Assembly: GCA_029257695.1 (NCBI GenBank)
Contig: JARIAU010000084.1
Span: forward strand, 1 to 63,334
Direction of reading: 5' to 3'
Length of the DNA stretch: 63,334 bases
Source: Oscillospiraceae bacterium
GTDB lineage: Bacteria > Bacillota > Clostridia > Oscillospirales > Oscillospiraceae
Shown here: positions 8,829 to 16,851 of the stretch, one piece after another
How the letters are laid out: every line of letters begins with the position of its first letter
How positions within the stretch are numbered: position 1 is the stretch's first letter
Translations under genes and position numbers: made by a program
Notes under the pieces: model-generated
The model's database searches: none
What the model was told of the DNA's origin: nothing
Seen by the model: the letters and a program-made list of their open reading frames with translations, nothing else

Positions 8829-9748
8829 TGGAAAAGAAAGTGGATCTGTCCGTCACGCTGGCGGGAATGACCATGAAAAACCCCATCGTGGTGGCATCCG
8901 GCACCTTCGGCTTTGGACGGGAGTACGGTGAATTCTATCCCATCGACGAACTGGGCGGCATTTGTGTGAAAGGACTCACCCTGCACCGCAGAGAGGGCAA
9001 TCCTCCGCCCCGGATTGCAGAGACCCCCATGGGCATCCTGAACTCTGTGGGTCTGCAGAATCCCGGCGTCGATGGCTTCATCGAGCATGAAATGCCCGAA
9101 TTGAAAAAGCATGACCTGCGGATCATTGCCAACATTTCCGGCAATACGCCGGAAGAGTACGGCATCATGTGCGAGAAACTCAGCGAGGCCGGCGTGGACA
9201 TGATCGAGGTCAACATTTCCTGCCCCAATGTGAAGGCCGGCGGTTTGCAGTATGGTGTGGTTCCGTCTATGGCAGCGGAAGTGACACGGGAGGCGAAGAA
9301 ACATTCCACCGTTCCGGTGATGGTAAAGCTGTCCCCCAATGTGACGGACATCACGGAGATTGCCCGTGCAGTGGAAGATGCCGGTGCGGATGCGGTGTCT
9401 CTCATCAATACGCTGCGTGGTATGCGTATTGATGTGAATACCCACAGACCTATCCTGAAGATGAACACCGGCGGCCTGTCCGGACCTGCGGTACTGCCTG
9501 TGGCGGTGCGTATGGTCTGGGAAGTGTCCAATGCCGTGAAGATCCCTGTGCTGGGTATGGGCGGCGTGGCAAAGGGCGAGGATGCGGCACAGCTGATGCT
9601 GGCCGGCGCCACGGCAGTTGCAGTCGGAACTTCCTGCTTTGCAGATCCCTATGCACCCATTCATGTCCGTGATGAACTGGCGGAGATCGCCGCAGCACAG
9701 GGTATGTCCCGTGTGTCCGAGTTGACCGGTCAAGTTCAGCCTTGGTAA
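8822..9748 (+). CDS. pyrD: Dihydroorotate dehydrogenase B, catalytic subunit
   Basis: A class 1B enzyme of about 308 residues that oxidises dihydroorotate to orotate with FMN, partnered by PyrK. Typical segments are MKNPIVVASGTFGFG, the catalytic Cys in EVNISCPNVK, INTLRGM and VLGMGGVAKGEDA. Two in-frame ATGs compete: 8822 (4 bases from AGGAGG, overlapping pyrK by 7 bases) and 8828 (10 bases away, sharing A with the pyrK stop); the choice does not affect function. It ends the operon. pyrB, pyrE and carAB are not in this window. Confidence 0.96.
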   Translation: MVMEKKVDLSVTLAGMTMKNPIVVASGTFGFGREYGEFYPIDELGGICVKGLTLHRREGNPPPRIAETPMGILNSVGLQNPGVDGFIEHEMPELKKHDLRIIANISGNTPEEYGIMCEKLSEAGVDMIEVNISCPNVKAGGLQYGVVPSMAAEVTREAKKHSTVPVMVKLSPNVTDITEIARAVEDAGADAVSLINTLRGMRIDVNTHRPILKMNTGGLSGPAVLPVAVRMVWEVSNAVKIPVLGMGGVAKGEDAAQLMLAGATAVAVGTSCFADPYAPIHVRDELAEIAAAQGMSRVSELTGQVQPW

Positions 9749-9774
9749 GCGGACAACACCAACAAGATTTGACA

Positions 9775-9809
9775 ACGGGCGCAGTCTCACCAGAGACTGC
9801 GCCCGTTTT
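9775..9809 (+). terminator. Terminator of the pyr operon
   Basis: Long stem ACGGGCGCAGTCT / AGACTGCGCCCGT followed by TTTT, 26 bases after the pyrD stop. Confidence 0.9.
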
Positions 9810-9869
9810 GTGAAACAGACTTCTTGAACCGTGCAGAAACAATGTTGCGTTGAAACTGGATGGGAGGGG

Positions 9870-10646
9870 ATGCTTGTGGTTGCTCAAACTTGGGAGCAGA
9901 TGTGTCCGGGAGCGGATACTGCTATTCTGTATGTGCATGGAATCTTGGGTACGCCGATGCAGTTTGAACCGTTTTTTTCATTGGGAAAGGGATACTCGCA
10001 GTGCAGCTTGCAGTTAGACGGGCATGGCGGGGATGCGAAAGCATTTGCAAGAAGCAGCATGAAGCTATGGAAGGCACAAGTGGAGAACAAGGTGCAGGAA
10101 TTGCTGAAAACCCATCGTTCTCTCATTCTGGTGGCTCACTCGATGGGAACACTGTTTGCCATTTCGGAATCCATTCGATATTCCGATCGGGTGCGAGGTA
10201 TGTTTCTAGTGGATGTACCCTTGGAGATCCGCCTCCGGCCCTCGCTGATGGGGAATTGCTGGAAGGTGTTTCGAGGCCGGATTCGTTCGGATGATGTGCG
10301 TGCCCTAGCTGCGCAGAAGGCATATGGCATTGGACCGGATCGGAAGATGTGGCGGTATCTGGGGTGGATTCCAAGGTATCTGGAGTTGTTTCGAGAAATT
10401 CGTTTGGTGCGGGAGCAGGTGTCACAGATTTCTGTCCTGTGTGTGGCGGTGCAGTCCGGAGAGGATGAGATGGTATCCCAAGCTGCGGCGGACTATTTGC
10501 GGCGAAATCCGAGGATTAGGGTACAGGAGATGCCACACTCGACGCATTTTTACTATCCAAAGGAAGATAAGGAGCAGCTGCTGCAGTGGTTTTCGGCGTT
10601 TCTAGCGGCGGCAACCGCAAGTGGAAACAGGGACAACCATGCATGA
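9870..10646 (+). CDS. Alpha/beta hydrolase
   Basis: About 258 residues with an alpha/beta hydrolase fold. The oxyanion region is AILYVHGILGTPMQFEPF, the nucleophile elbow is VAHSMGTLF with Ser, the likely acid is Asp in SGEDEMV, and the catalytic His is in MPHSTHFYYPKED. It resembles carboxylesterase/monoacylglycerol-lipase-like soluble hydrolases; substrate unknown. No signal peptide. The ATG at 9870 has GGGAGGGG almost touching it, and a GTG at 9876 has better spacing, so the start is uncertain by two codons. The stop codon falls inside the loop region of the terminator hairpin. Confidence 0.85.
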   Translation: MLVVAQTWEQMCPGADTAILYVHGILGTPMQFEPFFSLGKGYSQCSLQLDGHGGDAKAFARSSMKLWKAQVENKVQELLKTHRSLILVAHSMGTLFAISESIRYSDRVRGMFLVDVPLEIRLRPSLMGNCWKVFRGRIRSDDVRALAAQKAYGIGPDRKMWRYLGWIPRYLELFREIRLVREQVSQISVLCVAVQSGEDEMVSQAAADYLRRNPRIRVQEMPHSTHFYYPKEDKEQLLQWFSAFLAAATASGNRDNHA

Positions 10647-10667
10647 AATGCATGGTTGTCCCTGTTT
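10625..10667. terminator. Bidirectional terminator overlapping the hydrolase stop
   Basis: A 20-base perfect stem (starting AAACAGGGACAACCATGCAT) with a 3-base centre, followed by T on the plus strand and preceded by A-rich sequence. It can end both the hydrolase gene and the opposing small genes. Confidence 0.85.
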
Positions 10668-10853
10668 TTATTCCTCATCGTCGTCCCAAACCGGGGGAAG
10701 GGAGGAGGAAAAGAGATCCATATCGGATTCCAATTCGTCCTCGTTTTGCGGCTGCGTGGGCACCATGCCAGTGCATTCGGTGGTGGAAACCACATTGGAA
10801 ATTTGCGGCATGAAGTCGATTGGGAGCTTCTTATGCTTGCGGTGCTTGCTCAT
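10668..10853 (-). CDS. Small acidic-tailed protein, unknown
   Basis: A 61-residue protein beginning MSKHRKHKKLPIDFMPQI, with a basic N-terminus and a very acidic C-terminus (NEDELESDMDLFSS then WDDDEE). No hydrophobic segment and no recognised family. Its ATG overlaps the stop of the upstream small gene as ATGA, so translation is probably coupled, and AAAGGAG lies about 11 bases upstream. It ends right at the shared terminator. Confidence 0.6.
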   Translation of the reverse strand: MSKHRKHKKLPIDFMPQISNVVSTTECTGMVPTQPQNEDELESDMDLFSSSLPPVWDDDEE

Positions 10854-11032
10854 GGGTGTCGGTACTCCTTTCCCCAGCGGTCGGCAAAGGTGCGCAGCTC
10901 GTGGGTGGAGTGAATGGAATGGGATTGGGCCATAGCAGCCTGTTGGGCAGCTTTGGGCAGCTGGACAAAAAAGCCTTCTGCTGCCGTGCTGCATCGCAGC
11001 AGCTCGTGCAGGTCGGGATAATGTTCCTTCAT
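10850..11032 (-). CDS. Small protein, unknown, coupled to next gene
   Basis: A 60-residue soluble protein, MKEHYPDLHELLRCSTAAEG then FFVQLPKAAQQAAMAQ and a His/Arg-rich end. The ATG (11032) follows GAGGTGATTTG; a TTG one codon earlier is also possible. It overlaps the following gene by 4 bases. It looks like a helical protein; no family recognised. Confidence 0.6.
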   Translation of the reverse strand: MKEHYPDLHELLRCSTAAEGFFVQLPKAAQQAAMAQSHSIHSTHELRTFADRWGKEYRHP

Positions 11033-11238
11033 CAAATCACCTCAAGGCCAGTTTACCCTAAAGCGCCTCAAATCATCCGCTGTAGGGGCGTAAATTGTAT
11101 TTGGAACCGCTGGGCAGCAAGGTCGATAGTTTTGCAGAGGCTGTGGAAAACGGAACTGAGTGAAAGATCCATCTGGGTGGGTATAACTCTTGCGGAATGG
11201 AAAAAGGATGCTATATTGAACAGAAAGGAGGTGGGCGG

Positions 11239-11799
11239 ATGCTGGAGCTTTATGTACCAAAGCCAGAGGACTTGTGGTTTCAGGAAAGGTTGTTATCGGA
11301 TCCGCAAACCATGTTCTATAATCGGCATTGGGATGTGACTTATGACGGTTATCACTGGGATACCGGCTGTGTCGACTTCCCGAAGACGCAATGGGCGGAG
11401 TGGTACGCTCGCTGGATTGGACAGGAGCCGGAACGATATTTTGCCTATGTGCGCCGTACGGTGGACGGAGCATGGATTGGAACTGTCAGCTTCCACTACA
11501 GTCCAAAGCACGATTGGTGGGAGATGAGCATTGTCCTGTATGCGCCCTACCGTGGCATGGGCTATGCGGTTCAGGCACTGAAACGAATGCTCCACCATGC
11601 GTTTGATGTCTGCAAAATCAGCCGACTCCACAATGACTTTGAATTGTCCCGAAACGAAGAATCCGCTTGGAAGACACATTTTGCAGCCGGGTTTCAGGAA
11701 ATCAGCAGAAAAGATGGCTGGCTGACAGTGATGTTGACCAGAGAGCAGTGGATTCAGAAGGAAGCAGAACGAAAGATGGAAGAAGCACAGTGCATTTAA
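11239..11799 (+). CDS. GNAT-family N-acetyltransferase
   Basis: A 186-residue acetyltransferase-fold protein. The acetyl-CoA loop is seen in YAPYRGMGYAVQALKRML (the R-G-x-G/A pattern of motif A), followed by SRLHNDFELSRNEESAWK and the closing AGFQEISRKDGWL typical of RimJ/RimL-like enzymes. Substrate unknown. The start was set by AAGGAGGTGGGCGG before the ATG at 11239; the 14 codons open upstream include this ribosome site. It faces ksgA across a shared hairpin. Confidence 0.88.
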   Translation: MLELYVPKPEDLWFQERLLSDPQTMFYNRHWDVTYDGYHWDTGCVDFPKTQWAEWYARWIGQEPERYFAYVRRTVDGAWIGTVSFHYSPKHDWWEMSIVLYAPYRGMGYAVQALKRMLHHAFDVCKISRLHNDFELSRNEESAWKTHFAAGFQEISRKDGWLTVMLTREQWIQKEAERKMEEAQCI

Positions 11800-11856
11800 G
11801 AGCGAGCGATGAAGATGCGATATTGGAAGCGGAGAAAAAACTTGCCATACATCAGT

Positions 11857-11892
11857 AAAAACGGAGCACATCGAATTTCGATGTACTCCGTT
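11857..11892. terminator. Bidirectional terminator between GNAT gene and ksgA
   Basis: Near-palindromic hairpin, arms AAACGGAG and CTCCGTTT around ACATCGAAATTTCGATGT-like pairing, with flanking A/T. It lies between two convergent genes. Confidence 0.7.
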
Positions 11893-11901
11893 TCAATTTC
11901 A

Positions 11902-12765
11902 TCAGTGAAGTTTTGCATTGATGCAGTCCGCCAAACGGGCAAAGTCCTCCAAACCCATCTTTTCACCACGGATGGTGGCAGGCAGTCCGGCCTCTTCGAT
12001 GCAGGCAGCAACCTGCTCTTTGGAAAGTTGGTTGGAGAAAGCAGAGGACAAACCGTTTTGCAGGGTCTTTCTGCGTTGCGCAAAGGAGGCGTTGATGACT
12101 CGCAGCAGCAGCGCTTCGTTCTTCACCTGGACCGTGGGTGTGTCATCGATATTGAGCTGCAATACCGTGGAGGTCACCTTGGGAGCAGGAAGGAAACAGT
12201 CCCGAGACACATCAAACAGAGGCTCGCAGTGAGCGAAATACTGGCACAGCAGAGAAAAGGCACAGTAGTTATCCGTGCCGGGTTTAGCGCAAATGCGCTG
12301 TGCAGCCTCCTTTTGAATCATCACCGTTAGACGGTTAAATACACGGCTTTCCAGCAATTGAGTGAGGACAGGTGTGGTGATGTTGTAGGGAAGGTTGGCA
12401 CAAACCATAGGCTTCATGCCGGAAAATTCACGCTCCACCAGTTCCTTGCAGTTGGTTTTGGTGACATCCGCAAAGATGACCTTTGTATTGGGGCAGTCGG
12501 CCAATGTTTCTTCCAGAATCGGAGCCAAACTGCGGTCCAGTTCCAAAGAAACCACTTTTCCGGCTCTGGCGGCCAATTCCCGGGTAAGGGGGCCGATGCC
12601 GGGACCGATTTCAAGCACCCCGGTATCCGGTGCGGCACCGGAGGATTCTGCAATCTGTTGTGGGACCCAACTCTGAATCAGGAAGTTCTGCCCCATGGAT
12701 TTAGAAAAATGAAATCCGTGACGGCCCAGAAGTGCCTTCACTTCGTCGATGTTGCAAAGATTCAT
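11902..12765 (-). CDS. rsmA: 16S rRNA dimethyladenosine methyltransferase
   Basis: A 287-residue KsgA/RsmA enzyme that dimethylates two adjacent adenines near the 3' end of 16S rRNA. Seen are the N-terminal KSMGQNFL, the SAM-binding motif VLEIGPGIGPLTREL, the catalytic ANLPYNITTPVL (NLPY) motif and the C-terminal SFAQRRKTLQNGL. The ATG at 12765 follows GAGGTGAACGC; 34 extra codons open upstream run through intergenic sequence. It lies downstream of tRNA-Pro, separated by the tRNA terminator. Confidence 0.96.
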   Translation of the reverse strand: MNLCNIDEVKALLGRHGFHFSKSMGQNFLIQSWVPQQIAESSGAAPDTGVLEIGPGIGPLTRELAARAGKVVSLELDRSLAPILEETLADCPNTKVIFADVTKTNCKELVEREFSGMKPMVCANLPYNITTPVLTQLLESRVFNRLTVMIQKEAAQRICAKPGTDNYCAFSLLCQYFAHCEPLFDVSRDCFLPAPKVTSTVLQLNIDDTPTVQVKNEALLLRVINASFAQRRKTLQNGLSSAFSNQLSKEQVAACIEEAGLPATIRGEKMGLEDFARLADCINAKLH

Positions 12766-12935
12766 GCGTTCACCTCGTTGGTTAGTTACGGTTGGTAGTA
12801 TACCATGAAATTGCAAAGAAAAAAAGAGCAGAAGAGGAGAACCGTTGAAAAACCAGAAGAGAAGCAAATAGAAATAGCAGGGAGCAGTTAGAAACGGCTC
12901 CCTGGAAAAGACAGAAAGGTTCTGACAAAAAATAT

Positions 12936-12970
12936 ATCCTTACAGGATTCTTTTCAAATCCTGTAAGGAT
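12936..12970 (-). terminator. Terminator of tRNA-Pro
   Basis: Perfect 13-base arms ATCCTTACAGGAT and ATCCTGTAAGGAT with a 9-base loop, then a T-rich run on the minus strand, directly after the tRNA. Confidence 0.85.
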
Positions 12971-12978
12971 ACTCTGCA

Positions 12979-13055
12979 TGGTCGGAGTGTCGGGATTTGA
13001 ACCCGAGGCCTCTTGGACCCGAACCAAGCGCGATACCAAACTTCGCCACACCCCG
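12979..13055 (-). tRNA. tRNA-Pro (anticodon CGG)
   Basis: A 77-base cloverleaf with encoded CCA. The acceptor stem is CGGGGTG/CACTCCG, the anticodon stem-loop is CTTGG-TTCGGGT-CCAAG (anticodon CGG, reading CCG), and the T arm is CGGGTTCAAATCCCG. It has its own consensus promoter and terminator. Confidence 0.97.
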
Positions 13056-13065
13056 ATTCTTTTGT

Positions 13066-13094
13066 ATTATACCTTCTAAAAGACCGATTGTCAA
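13066..13094 (-). promoter_or_regulatory. Consensus promoter of tRNA-Pro
   Basis: Perfect TTGACA, 17-base spacer, perfect TATAAT on the minus strand, about 11 bases before the tRNA 5' end, as expected for a strongly expressed stable RNA. Confidence 0.92.
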
Positions 13095-13284
13095 CTATTG
13101 TTTTTTGGTTCGCTTCTTTCACTTTGCCTTAATTTTTTTGGCATTATTTCCGTTAAAATACACAACATTTTTTGGTTGCGTTTGACTATTTTGCTGTAAA
13201 TAGCAACAATACACATGAAAATGTTCTTAACTTAAAGTAGTTTGGGTAAATTCAAGAACTTTTTGAACGAGAAAAAATGCCGTG

Positions 13285-13314
13285 TGTTACTTTTTGTTAC
13301 TCTTCGTTATCCTT
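13285..13314 (+). repeat. Three 10-bp direct repeats upstream of wall-protein gene
   Basis: TGTTACTTTT, TGTTACTCTT and CGTTATCCTT in tandem, one helical turn apart. TGTTAC fits the WalR half-site TGTWAH, although WalR sites are normally spaced by 5 bases and these by 4. The rest of the 435-base gap 13056-13490 is AT-rich; it holds the tRNA promoter, this repeat and the downstream gene's promoter. Confidence 0.5.
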
Positions 13315-13404
13315 TTTGCTCGGATTCTACTTATTTTTTTCTTATTTAGTTTACATAATTATTTACAGGCGTAACCGTTTTGCGGTTTTTAGCGGTTCAA
13401 AAAC

Positions 13405-13433
13405 TTGATTTCCTGTGGTTTTGTGCATATAAT
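13405..13433 (+). promoter_or_regulatory. Promoter of G5/3D wall-protein gene
   Basis: TTGATT (13405-13410), 17-base spacer, TATAAT (13428-13433). A TGTAAC/GTTACA inverted repeat (13440-13456) sits at the probable transcript start. Confidence 0.8.
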
Positions 13434-13490
13434 CCCCACTGTAACCAATCGTTACAATCATTTGTTTGCAAATCATGACTGGAGGAAACT

Positions 13491-14549
13491 ATGTTCTATA
13501 CCGTTGAAAAATTCAACACAAAGAGAACCGGCTCCCATATCCGTCAAGTCCTTTATGTGGGAATTGCTGTTGCCGCTGCTGCACTGATCGTCTTGGGAGT
13601 CTCTTATTCTGCACTCGCTGCGCAGAACAATGACACCATGAAGGCCAGAAGCGCTATGGCCGCAAATCTCGATGCAGATCAAACTGCACCCACGCATGTG
13701 GTGGAAGAAATCAATCTGGGCAACCAGGGCGTTTTCCCGGCTGACCATGTTCTGGCTATTGTCCATGTGGATGACGAGGTCATCACGGTCGACACTTTTG
13801 GTAAGTCTGACGCATCGGTGCTGGCTGATCTGGGTTACACTCTGGAGAATCAGGACTACACCAAGCGTGTGGAAAATGAGTTTGGCTACGATTTGTATGT
13901 CAACCGCCTGACTGTGACCAGTTCCAGCAGCGAGGTGACCGTCCCCTATGAAACCGTCCGTGTGGCTGACAAGACCATGCTGGCCGGAGAAGAGGTTGTC
14001 ACCACGGAGGGACAGAACGGTGTCAGTATTGAGACCTATGAGACCCGCACGCTGAACGGCGAAACCACCACAGAGTTGGCGGGAACAGAAGTGGTGACCC
14101 CCAAAGTGGATGAAGTCATCACCTATGGCACGAAGGAAGACCACAGCCAGCCGACTGGCTTCAAGAACAACGGCAGCCATCTGAATTTGACTTCCGTTAC
14201 CATCACCTCCGTGGACGAGGTCAATAAGACCTTTACTCTGTCCAACGGAGAGGAGCACTCTTACTCCAAGGTGGTCAACTGCAAGGCCTATGCGTACAGC
14301 GAGCCCGGCGGAATCACCGCTATGGGTACGCCCACCCGCCAGGGTGCCATTGCGGTGGACCCCCGAGTGATCCCTCTGGGCAGCCGAGTGTTTGTCATCA
14401 CCGATGATGGCAGCGTGGTTTACGGCTTTGCCGTGGCACAGGATACCGGTGGAGACATCAAGGGCAACACCGTGGATCTGCACTATAACAGCAACGACAC
14501 CTGCCGAACCTTCGGTGTGCGTCGTGCCAACATTTATGTTCTGAACTGA
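13491..14549 (+). CDS. YabE-like secreted protein with G5 and 3D domains
   Basis: A 352-residue exported protein. An N-terminal signal-anchor helix (about residues 20-43) is followed by a DUF348-like segment (HVDDEVITVDTFGKSDASVL), a G5 domain (about 130-205, VPYETVRVADKTMLAGEEVV) and a C-terminal 3D domain with the Asp motif: VDPRVIPLGSRVFV, VAQDTGGDIKGNTVDLH. The 3D domain is the lytic transglycosylase-like core of Rpf/MltA-type enzymes, so peptidoglycan cleavage outside the cell is likely. ATG follows TGGAGGAAACT. It resembles B. subtilis YabE. The upstream repeats suggest wall-stress control (inference). Confidence 0.88.
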   Translation: MFYTVEKFNTKRTGSHIRQVLYVGIAVAAAALIVLGVSYSALAAQNNDTMKARSAMAANLDADQTAPTHVVEEINLGNQGVFPADHVLAIVHVDDEVITVDTFGKSDASVLADLGYTLENQDYTKRVENEFGYDLYVNRLTVTSSSSEVTVPYETVRVADKTMLAGEEVVTTEGQNGVSIETYETRTLNGETTTELAGTEVVTPKVDEVITYGTKEDHSQPTGFKNNGSHLNLTSVTITSVDEVNKTFTLSNGEEHSYSKVVNCKAYAYSEPGGITAMGTPTRQGAIAVDPRVIPLGSRVFVITDDGSVVYGFAVAQDTGGDIKGNTVDLHYNSNDTCRTFGVRRANIYVLN

Positions 14550-14558
14550 TTGGAGCCG

Positions 14559-14588
14559 AACGCCGCACAGAGTTCTGTGCGGCGTTTT
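14559..14588 (+). terminator. Terminator after G5/3D gene
   Basis: Stem AACGCCGCACAG / CTGTGCGGCGTT followed by TTCTTCT, 10 bases after the stop. Confidence 0.88.
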
Positions 14589-14620
14589 CTTCTATCGCAG
14601 TTGCCATTGCTGAAGTTGAA

Positions 14621-14665
14621 AAGCACCTGTAAGACACTGTGACACGGTGTACTTACAGGTGCTTT
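14621..14665 (-). terminator. Terminator of the P-type ATPase operon
   Basis: Arms AAGCACCTGTAAG and CTTACAGGTGCTT enclosing a second small stem, with a TTTT run on the minus strand, immediately after the ATPase stop at 14668. Confidence 0.85.
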
Positions 14666-14667
14666 GT

Positions 14668-16800
14668 TTAATCGACAGAATCGTTCATGTGAGAGTCAAG
14701 CAAGGGCTTGTCGCGCGGAAAGTCCGGAATCGGAAGACCGGTCATGCCGTGTAGGCTGATGCCTAATGTGGAAAGGTTGTGCAGGGTGGCCGAAGCAGCC
14801 GGAGAAAGGATGCCCGCCACACCCAGCAGAATCAGGGCGCTGTTGAAGCTCAACACAAACCGATAATTTGCACGGATGCGCTTCATCAGTGCGGCCGAGA
14901 TCTGGCGCAGGCGGACCAGTTCCCACAAAGTTTCTCCTGCGATGGTAATGTCCGCAATTTCCTGTGCAATGGCGGCCCCATCGCTGATGGCGATGCCGAC
15001 ATCCGCCTCCGAAAGAGCGGGGGAGTCATTGATGCCATCGCCCACCATGATGACGGTGTGGCCGGCTTGACGCAATTCCGCGATGTAATTGGCCTTGTCT
15101 TCCGGCAAAACCTCGGCACGGAATTCGTTGATGCCTACCTGTGCTGCAATCGCAGCTGCGGTGCGCTGGTTGTCGCCGGTCAGCATGACTGCGTTGTGGA
15201 TGCCCAACTGATGCAGCGAGCGCAGAACCGACGCTACTTCAGATCGCAGAGGATCCACAATACAAATGACGGCGGCCAGTTTGCTGCCCACAGCCAGATA
15301 AAGGTGGGAGTACTCGGTGGGTAGAGCGTCAAATTTGGCCTGTTCGCCGTCAGGAATCTGACAATGTTCGTCCTCAAAGACGAAGTGAGCGCTGCCAATC
15401 AGCACCCGCTCGTTCCCGACGGTGCTGGCAATGCCGTGAGCCACCACATATTCCACCTTGGAGTGATACTCTTCGTGCTTGAGCCCTCGTTGCTTGGCCT
15501 CCTCCACCACGGCATTGGCCATAGAGTGGGGGAAGTGCTCCTCCAGACAGGCGGCCAACCGGAGCATTTCGGTTTCCTCGTTGCCGCCAAAGGGCACAAC
15601 CTGCGCTACTTTGGGACAGGCATGGGTCAGTGTTCCGGTCTTATCAAAGACAATGGTATCTGCCTGTGCAATGGTCTCCAAGAATTTGCCGCCTTTGACG
15701 GTCATATGGGCGTTGCCGGCTTCCCGCATGGCGGAGAGCACGGTCAGCGGCATGGCAAGCTTCAGTGCGCAGGAAAAATCCACCATCAGTACCGACAACG
15801 CACGGGTGGCATTGCCTGTCAGAAGGAAGCTAAGCAGACTTCCGGCGAAGGTGTAGGGAACCAGCTGATCGGCCAGATGGGACGCCTTGCTTTCCGTGTT
15901 GGATTTCATCTGCTCGGACTGCTCGATCATGGTGATGATCTGGTCATACCGGCTTTCGCCCGAGCCAGTCCGAACCTCGATGACACACTCGCCCTCTTCC
16001 ACAATGGTTCCGGCGTATACCGGATGATCAGGCCGCTTGACCACCGGAATGGACTCGCCGGTCAAGGAAGCTTGATTGACCATCACTTCGCCTTCCAACA
16101 CTACACCATCCACCGGAATGACTCCGCCCACACGGACGACCACCTGATCTCCGGTCTGAATTTGTGCAATGGGAACCAATACCTCGCCGGAAGGCGTGCG
16201 AAGCCAGACACGATCCACATTCAACGACATACACTTCGCCAGATCTTGAACCGATTTTTTGCGTGTCCAATCTTCCAACAGTTCGCCCAGCTCCAGCAAG
16301 AACATGACGGAGCCTGCGGTGGCGAAGTCGCTGCGCAGCATGGAAATGCCAATGGAAATGGCATCCAGAAGTTCCACCTTCATCTGTCGATGCATCAGAC
16401 AGTGCAGACCCTGCCGGAGGAACGGAAGACTGTGCCACAGGACCCGAGCAATGCGCAGAGGAGTGGGAAGGAAGAGCGTACCGGCAAACTTGACGGCCAC
16501 TTTTGTGACCAATTTCTCCTGAAACTCGCGTGTGAGTGCCCGACTGCTGTAAGCAGGGACGGATACAGATGCCTCTGCCTGCGGCCATGCAAAGCGGCGC
16601 ACAGCGTCCAAAATGGTGCTTCGTGGGCAGGCGTACAGTATAACCACACATCGAGTGCGTTCGTGAACAGTAACCTGCCGGACACCGGGAACGGTCTGGA
16701 ACCAAGCCTCCATAAGGTCCGCCTGATTTGGGCTCATTTGCGGTTGTTTCAACCGCAGACGGATGCGGCCTTTACTTTCGTGTTCAATGATTGCGTTCAT
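14668..16800 (-). CDS. Heavy-metal translocating P-type ATPase, atypical metal site
   Basis: A 710-residue P1B-like ATPase. An N-terminal HMA-like fold (residues 1-75, GRIRLRLKQP) lacks the usual CxxC. The actuator motif is TGES (247-250), the phosphorylation site DKTGT (386-390), and the hinge TGD (541-543) and GDGINDSPAL (587-596). The membrane metal-site loop reads DFSCALKLAMP (341-351), so the common Cys-Pro-Cys or Ser-Pro-Cys is Phe-Ser-Cys here, and the usual His-Pro of the nucleotide domain is HSMANAV. The transported metal cannot be named; a non-copper ion is more likely (inference). It is the third gene after a microprotein and a DUF6110-like gene, with a hairpin plus T-run just before it. 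Confidence 0.9.
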   Translation of the reverse strand: MNAIIEHESKGRIRLRLKQPQMSPNQADLMEAWFQTVPGVRQVTVHERTRCVVILYACPRSTILDAVRRFAWPQAEASVSVPAYSSRALTREFQEKLVTKVAVKFAGTLFLPTPLRIARVLWHSLPFLRQGLHCLMHRQMKVELLDAISIGISMLRSDFATAGSVMFLLELGELLEDWTRKKSVQDLAKCMSLNVDRVWLRTPSGEVLVPIAQIQTGDQVVVRVGGVIPVDGVVLEGEVMVNQASLTGESIPVVKRPDHPVYAGTIVEEGECVIEVRTGSGESRYDQIITMIEQSEQMKSNTESKASHLADQLVPYTFAGSLLSFLLTGNATRALSVLMVDFSCALKLAMPLTVLSAMREAGNAHMTVKGGKFLETIAQADTIVFDKTGTLTHACPKVAQVVPFGGNEETEMLRLAACLEEHFPHSMANAVVEEAKQRGLKHEEYHSKVEYVVAHGIASTVGNERVLIGSAHFVFEDEHCQIPDGEQAKFDALPTEYSHLYLAVGSKLAAVICIVDPLRSEVASVLRSLHQLGIHNAVMLTGDNQRTAAAIAAQVGINEFRAEVLPEDKANYIAELRQAGHTVIMVGDGINDSPALSEADVGIAISDGAAIAQEIADITIAGETLWELVRLRQISAALMKRIRANYRFVLSFNSALILLGVAGILSPAASATLHNLSTLGISLHGMTGLPIPDFPRDKPLLDSHMNDSVD

Positions 16801-16814
16801 AGAATGCCCCCAAT

Positions 16815-16840
16815 AAAAAAGGAGCCGCAGAAGCGACTCC
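16815..16840 (-). terminator. Intercistronic terminator before the P-type ATPase
   Basis: On the minus strand GGAGTCGC-TTCT-GCGGCTCC followed by TTTTTT, inside the 51-base gap between the small gene and the ATPase. It would make the two small proteins more abundant than the ATPase. Confidence 0.6.
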
Positions 16841-16851
16841 TTTCCTGACTG

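Noticed and set aside
13190-13490. Possible ydaO (c-di-AMP) riboswitch before the G5/3D wall enzyme
   Set aside because: Such genes are often under this riboswitch, but the AT-rich region lacks its conserved GC-rich motifs and the promoter is only about 50 bases from the start codon.
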